This document shows, piece after piece, positions 59,571 to 64,000 of a stretch of 64,000 bases of DNA; within the stretch, counting starts at the first letter, position 1, and each line of letters begins with the position of its first letter. The stretch is from Saposhnikovia divaricata (Eukaryota > Streptophyta > Magnoliopsida > Apiales > Apiaceae), in the NCBI GenBank assembly GCA_036435485.1, contig CM071598.1, forward strand, positions 200,859,148 to 200,923,147, written 5' to 3'. Below the pieces are notes generated by a model that saw only the letters and a program-made list of their open reading frames with translations, was not told where the DNA came from and made no database searches. The position numbers were made by a program, and so were the translations under genes.

Positions 59571-60300
59571 TTGAGATTGAAAACCCTTGATTTCAAACAT
59601 TGGCGTTCAACCTTCGAACATCGACGTTCAACACCCAAGACCAAGACAAACATTGAAGTCCTGATGGACCAGCAGTTGAGAAGCATATTACATAGCTCGA
59701 AAGCCGGTGGAAGGTTAATTAAGTGGTCGATTGAACTTGGAGAATTTGACATCACGTATGAGCCTCGAATAGCCATTAAGACCCAGGCATTGGCTAACTT
59801 CGTGGTTGAATGTACCATTGCCAACCAAGAAGTCGGGGGGCAGGATATAGTAACCACCCCTGGAAATGAAGAAAAAGATGAAGAGCCTGTACCTGATCAG
59901 AATGAACATTGGGTGCTCTATTTTGATGGAGCATCAAAAACATAATCTAGTGGTGCAGGTTTAGTCTTGCAAAGCCCCGATTGGTTTACAGTCGAGTATG
60001 ATTTAAAATTGGACTTTCCGACAACTAACAACGAAGCTGAGTATGAAGCCTTGATAGCCGGTTTAGGCTTGGCTAGAATAATGAGAGTCAAGAATCTCAA
60101 ACTACGGCAAAGTACTTGAGAGTCATGAAGGCCGTGATGACTGAGTTTGAGTGAATGGTATGCGAAACACATTTCGAGAGAACAGAACGTTAAAGCTGAT
60201 GCCCAATCTAAGTTTACTTCTTCTGAGATAGAGAACTACGCCGGAAGAGTTTACTTTCAGGTCTTAAAGGCCCCGTCTATTATTTCAAATTGATAGCACC
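59571..60300 (+). pseudogene. RH: RT-connection and RNase H of the Tat element
   Basis: LRSILHSSKAGGRLIKWSIE and LGEFDITYEPRIAIKTQALA are the end of RT/connection in Tat pol. WVLYFDGASKT follows, then TAA (59943-59945), and the frame goes on with SSGAGLVLQSP, DFPTTNNEAEYEALIAGLGL (RNase H catalytic Glu region) and, after further stops, REQNVKADAQSKFTSSEIEN. A trace of the next linker (PIDVS, then TGWLPDNAL) is seen up to about 60370. Integrase is absent. Confidence 0.82.
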
Positions 60301-60948
60301 AATTGATGTAAGCTGAAGGATAGACCCTCATAAAAGCTCACCCTGAGACTGGTTGGCTCCCTGATAATGCCTTGAAGGCACAGAAACTGTTAGTGAGAAT
60401 GTTGAGATAAGAGGTCCTTTGTCATTCCTTACTTAATCTGGAATCTCAAATTCCGATACAAATGTTTAGCCTTGATGGTCAAAAAGGCTGTCTGTCTCCA
60501 ATCGAGATGGCCAAAAAGGTTGTCTGCCTCCAATCGAGTTCGTCGTTTGAGTTTAAAGACTTGAATCAAGAGCCGTCAATCGAATTCAAACCAAAGGAAG
60601 GTTGGAAACCTAGAATCAAGATAAAGGGTTGACAACCAGATAACAATGCAAACCAGACTTGAAGTCAAGTGCTCAGTGGAAAAGAAACTTCTTGAACGAT
60701 CAAACGAGAAGCAAGACCTCCACCATATGAAACAAGGGGGGCAAGAACTAAAAAGCTTCATCACAAGCTCCACATCTTAGAACAAGAAAGAGAGATTAAT
60801 TATGCCTTGAAAGGATGTATACAACATACAAATGTCAAGGACGTGATTCAAGAACGAGACTCCAGGCATTGTGAAAAGCTCCGAGAGGCACGACAAAGCG
60901 ACCATGGAGCACCTGTCAGCAAACCTGGAGCACCTGGAAGGCAACCAG
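60301..60948. other. Tat 3' region, non-coding
   Basis: After the last pol trace the sequence has a short local duplication (GTC(A)AAAAAGG(C/T)TGTCTG..TCCAATCGAG at 60478 and 60510) and no gene. Open frames on either strand are short. Confidence 0.45.
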
Positions 60949-61090
60949 GATCTCCTGGCAGCCGACCAGGTGCCATGAAGAAGGTCTGGCCGACCAGGAT
61001 CTCCTAGCAGCCGACCAGGTGCCATGGAGAAGGTCTGGCCGACCAAGATCTCCTAGCAGCCGACCAGGTGCCACGGAGGGGCTTCAGTCG
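60949..61090. repeat. 49-bp tandem repeat
   Basis: GATCTCCT(G/A)GCAGCCGACC units start at 60949, 60998 and 61047, each with GGTGCCATG(G/A)AGAAGGTCTG. Related sequence returns at 63940-64000, beyond the 58-bp array, so the two repeat types alternate in the element. Confidence 0.85.
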
Positions 61091-61189
61091 ACCTCCTGGC
61101 ACCTCCCTTCGGTTGGTTGGATCGTTTGATGGTTCTATTGAAGGTTTCTTACTTTTCGGGACAAACATCGACCTTCAACTTAGCGCCGT

Positions 61190-61368
61190 ATTGTGCCGAT
61201 AAGCACCGATTAAGTGCCGATTAGCACCGTTAGTGCCGATAGCACCTTTAGTGCCGATAAGCACCGATTAAGTACCGATTAGCACTGTTAGTGCTGATAG
61301 CACCGTCAGTGCCGATAAGCACCGATTAAGTGCCGATTAGCATCGTTAGTGCCGATAGCACCGTTAGT
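61190..61368. repeat. 58-bp tandem repeat, left part
   Basis: Units with AAGCACCGATTAAGTGCCGA, themselves made of short GTGCCGATTAGCACCG-type sub-repeats, start at 61201, 61259 and 61317. The array is interrupted by the CACTA element at 61369. Confidence 0.9.
61366..61368. repeat. CACTA target-site duplication, left
   Basis: AGT precedes CACTACTACAA and recurs at 63501-63503 after TTGTAGTAGTG. The uninterrupted repeat has a single AGT here (GTTAGTGCC). Confidence 0.85.
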
Positions 61369-62271
61369 CACTACTACAAATATAGGCAAAGGAACCACTA
61401 ATAAGAGACCACCTTATTCAAATAATTGATTACTTAAAAAAAAACCACACTTTTTCAAAAAATGGTCTCTTATAATATAAGTAAAGAGACCATCTTATTT
61501 AAATAAGTGGTTCTTTAATAAAAGAAACCATACTTTTTCAAAAAATGGTCTCTTATAATATAAGTAAAGAGACCATCTTATTTAAAAAGTGGTTTCTTAT
61601 CATTTTTTAATAATATTTATTTCCCATCCGACCTCTGTTCTCTCTTCTCTTCTTATACTAAAAATCATAATTCTACCTAACCACCACCCCGTACACACCC
61701 CCACCCTTTTTTTCCTTCTCTCTCGCCTGCCACATTTCCCCCCTCCCATGTTCTTCAACCCTCTAAATAACCAAACCCCTAAATCAAGTTGTTATTGGTC
61801 ACCAAATTAGGAGTTCTAATAGCCGAATCGATCCTCTCTTTGTGCTCTATTCAACCGTACCAACAAGCCTCGATTTTGGGTAATTTGATTTTCGGCTTAA
61901 ATTCAAATTGAATTTTGGTTGATTATTAATTGTTGTTGATAGTATATATGTTATAGATCGTTTAATTTTGAGGCGATATATGTTAAATTCGTAAATTTTT
62001 GAATTGGTTTTGATTTCACCGGAAAGTTTTTTGTTCGCCGGAAATTTTGTTGTAGTTATTGTTTGTAATAGGTGGTTTGTGGGAAAAAAAATTCAATTTT
62101 TTGATTATATGTGTTATTTTAATGAGTATTGCAAGGTAAGTTTGTGATGGATGGTTGAAATGAATTGATTGAGTTTCCTCAGGAGAGGTAATTTAGATGC
62201 CTCCTGCAGTTATATGTTTATTCTTTGACTTAGATGTAGACACTTCATGATGGTTAAAGAGTATTTTACAG

Positions 62272-62399
62272 GATTCTGAGGGACAGGGCTCTCTACAAAG
62301 TGACTTCAGACTTTGTTGATGCTGCTACAAGTGGTGCTATTGGGGTCAAAACAGATGCATTCCACCTATAAATCCTACAGATCCGGAGTGCTTTCACAT
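62272..62399 (+). pseudogene. Captured CLU (clustered mitochondria) gene fragment, exon A
   Basis: After an acceptor TTTTACAG the frame reads ILRDRALYKVTSDFVDAATS, then GAIGV. After a one-base shift near 62350 it continues RCIPPINPTDPECFHM. SDFVDAA..GA..V and P.NP.....HM precede the N-terminal CLU domain core in CLU/FRIENDLY proteins, which bind mRNAs and govern mitochondrial distribution. The exon ends at 62399 with donor GTTAGT, splitting the codon for Met. The frameshift makes it a pseudogene. Confidence 0.72.
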
Positions 62400-62821
62400 G
62401 TTAGTCCTTTGTACTTGCCTATTTATCTTTTTGTTAACCAACCCCAAGACCCAAGAGGTTGTCAGTACTGAAACTTTGACAACCCTCGAGGTCATTGGTT
62501 TTTGTTGACATACTTGTATGGTTGTACCTGTGCTGTTCAGTTTCTGAGGGATATGTATTTGCAGTTTGTTGGATTTTTTCATTACAACTGCAAGGTTGGA
62601 TTCAATTACTTGCCTTTGTATACAGATTAACAATTCCCTTTGATGCCTTCGGTACCATAATTTTTATCTAAGCGATTCATCCGTCACAGTTATTTTTCGA
62701 TGCTTATAAGTTACTTTTGCGTAAACTTAGATTGGTTCCTTGTGTAAGTTAGATGCTTGTGGTCAGTATATACTTGTTGATTCTCTTTAATAGGTGCAAC
62801 ATCCGTTCTATCTTTATTCAG
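62400..62821 (+). other. Intron kept in the captured fragment
   Basis: Starts GTTAGTCC and ends TTTATTCAG. Joining its flanks keeps the reading frame and the family sequence (HM then YVHNNIFFSF). An intact intron shows the capture was at DNA level, not through mRNA. Confidence 0.72.
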
Positions 62822-62960
62822 GTACGTTCACAACAACATATTCTTCAGTTTTGCCGTTGATGCGGACCTAGAGCATCTTCCCCGAAACAAATCTGCGGAA
62901 AATAATCTGAAGAGTGAGATTATTTGGAATACGGATGTGGAATACGGATGTGGAAGAGGC
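62822..62960 (+). pseudogene. Captured CLU gene fragment, exon B
   Basis: Reads YVHNNIFFSFAVDADLEHLP and NKSAENNLKSE, continuing exon A; the IFFSFA.D block is highly conserved in CLU proteins. Similarity fades near 62925, where a 14-bp tandem duplication (GGAATACGGATGTG) begins, and no later exon follows before the right terminus. Confidence 0.75.
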
Positions 62961-63500
62961 TTTGCAGTCAAATTGAAGTTATTTTTCAATGTCCTACCGT
63001 GTTCAACCGAATTTTCTTTTAAATTTATATATTTAGATATTATTGCTTGTTATGCTGTATTGATTGTTTGATTGATGTTATAATTTCATAATATTCTGTA
63101 AATATTATTTCATAATATTCTATAAATATAAGAATATTATTATAATAATTAATAATAATAATCTCAATGACAATTAATAATATAAAAAAATTATATATTC
63201 AGAGCAAAGAGACCACCTTTTAGAGACAAGTGTTTTTTTAGTGAAATCAAACAGACCACTTATTGGCCTATGTGGTTTCTTTACTAGAACTAGAGAGACC
63301 ATCTAATCTAAATAAGTGGTTTCTTTTCCTTCTACCTAAGGGATCACTTTTCCTAAATAGCTGGTCTCTTATTTCTATTTAATAAACCCCCTCAAAGAAG
63401 AGGTCTCTTATCCTAAGAGACCACTGACCTAGAGACCCCCTCTTGAGGTGGTCTCCAAGATGGTTTATAGGTGGTCTCTTTAGGCTTTTTTGTAGTAGTG

Positions 63501-63780
63501 AGTGCCGATAAGCACCGATTAAGTGCCGATTAGCACCGTTAGTGCCGATAGCACCGTCAGTGCCGATAAGCACCGATTAAGTACCGATTAGCACCGTTAG
63601 TGCCGATAGCACCGTTAGTGCCGATAAGCACCGATTAAGTGCCGATTAGCACCGTTAGTGCCGATAGCACCGTTAGTGCCGATAAGCACCGATTAGCACC
63701 GTTAGTGCCGATAGCACCGTCAGTGCCGATAAGCACCGATTAAGTATCGATTAGCACCGTGTAGTGCCGTCTTATGCCAT
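63501..63780. repeat. 58-bp tandem repeat, right part
   Basis: The array interrupted at 61368 resumes with GTGCCGATAAGCACCGATTA and about five further units. One unit near 63670-63700 is shortened. Confidence 0.9.
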
Positions 63781-64000
63781 TCAACGTCGTTTAACATAAA
63801 TTGAAACGTCGTTCAAGCATCGATTAGCACCGTGTAGTGCCGTCAAATGCCATTCAACGTCGTTTAACATAGATTGAAACGTCGTTTAAAAACTTCCAGG
63901 CAACTTGGAGCACTTGGCAAGCGAACAAGGAGCACCTGGCAGGCAACCAGGATCTCCTGGCAGCGGACCAGGTGCCACAGAGAGGGTCTGGCCGACCAGG
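63781..64000. repeat. Degenerate repeat unit and second 49-bp-type repeat
   Basis: Two copies of a GCATTCAACGTCGTTTAACAT-like stretch (about 63775 and 63850, 74 bp apart), then AGCACCTGGCAGGCAACCAG and GATCTCCTGGCAGCGGACC, matching 60925-60980. The window ends inside this repeat. Confidence 0.7.

Larger units (their letters stand above)
61369..63500. mobile_element. Non-autonomous CACTA (En/Spm) element with captured gene fragment
   Basis: 2,132 bp, perfect inverted ends CACTACTACAAA / TTTGTAGTAGTG, 3-bp duplication AGT. The subterminal 220-300 bp on both sides are dense in GAGACCA(C/T)C / GGTCTCTT words in both directions, as in CACTA elements where they bind transposase. No transposase is inside. 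The middle (about 61650-62960) is unlike the ends and carries a spliced host-gene fragment. Confidence 0.93.
55710..64000 (+). mobile_element. Tat-lineage Ty3/gypsy element, incomplete pol, runs off the edge
   Basis: A 5' LTR, the TGGCGCCGTCTGTGGGAA primer site typical of this lineage, a complete gag-protease ORF, then only scraps of pol (RNase H twice, no RT, no integrase), then 49-bp and 58-bp tandem repeats. Tat elements are known for long 3' regions with tandem repeats. A CACTA element is inserted in the array. The 3' LTR is not in the window. Confidence 0.85.

Noticed and set aside
60807..61007. Collagen-like PGAPGRQPGSPGSRPG frame
   Set aside because: Translation of the 49-bp repeat in the Tat 3' region.

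Overview
This window is nuclear DNA of a flowering plant, most likely a eudicot. It is AT-rich, has spliced exon fragments with GT..AG borders, and is built almost entirely of plant transposable elements: Ty3/gypsy LTR elements, a MuDR-type MULE, hATs, an RTE-type LINE and a CACTA. The gene remnants are plant families: an F-box/PP2-B gene, lectin and wall-associated receptor kinases, and a FRIENDLY/CLU-type gene. I see no intact host gene; every coding stretch is broken, partial or part of an element.

Region 1 (1-4488): the 5' part of a decayed Ty3/gypsy element on the minus strand (LTR, gag, protease, RT, RNase H; the rest lies left of the window) has landed in the first exon of an F-box/PP2-B-like gene, itself a pseudogene. 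Region 2 (4498-13242): an 8.7 kb MULE with a perfect 9-bp target-site duplication. It holds a frameshifted MuDR transposase on plus and a ULP1-like protease gene on minus (the Kaonashi arrangement), three tandem-repeat arrays, and a nested 5'-truncated LINE with its own 14-bp duplication. Region 3 (13252-20079): non-coding DNA with a tRNA-Ala fragment, a 100-bp direct repeat, an AACCG-rich hAT relic and, at 15.9-18.2 kb, a mosaic of receptor-kinase and other gene fragments.

Region 4 (20080-52939): Russian-doll nesting. A deleted hAT element (about 1.1 kb, 8-bp duplication AACCCAGT) has its transposase split by a minus-strand LTR element of LARD type (20792-52523, duplication ACAAC). That element has LTRs of 4,753 bp once later insertions are removed. 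One of its LTRs carries a small hAT (22813-23705). The other is split by a second, plus-strand member of the same family (34029-49899, duplication CCCTT). Just before its 3' LTR this inner element has lost its polypurine tract and carries instead a 751-bp copy of the DNA that flanks its 5' LTR.

Region 5 (52948-64000): AT-rich spacer, a SINE-like stretch, then a plus-strand Tat-lineage gypsy element (LTR from 55710, intact 794-codon gag-protease, badly deleted pol, 3' tandem repeats) that runs off the right edge. A 2.1 kb CACTA element (61369-63500, duplication AGT) sits inside its 58-bp tandem array and carries a captured two-exon fragment of a CLU (clustered mitochondria) gene.

Terminal repeats and target-site duplications were read directly and mark the element ends to the base. 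Family names rest on remembered motifs, not on database searches.
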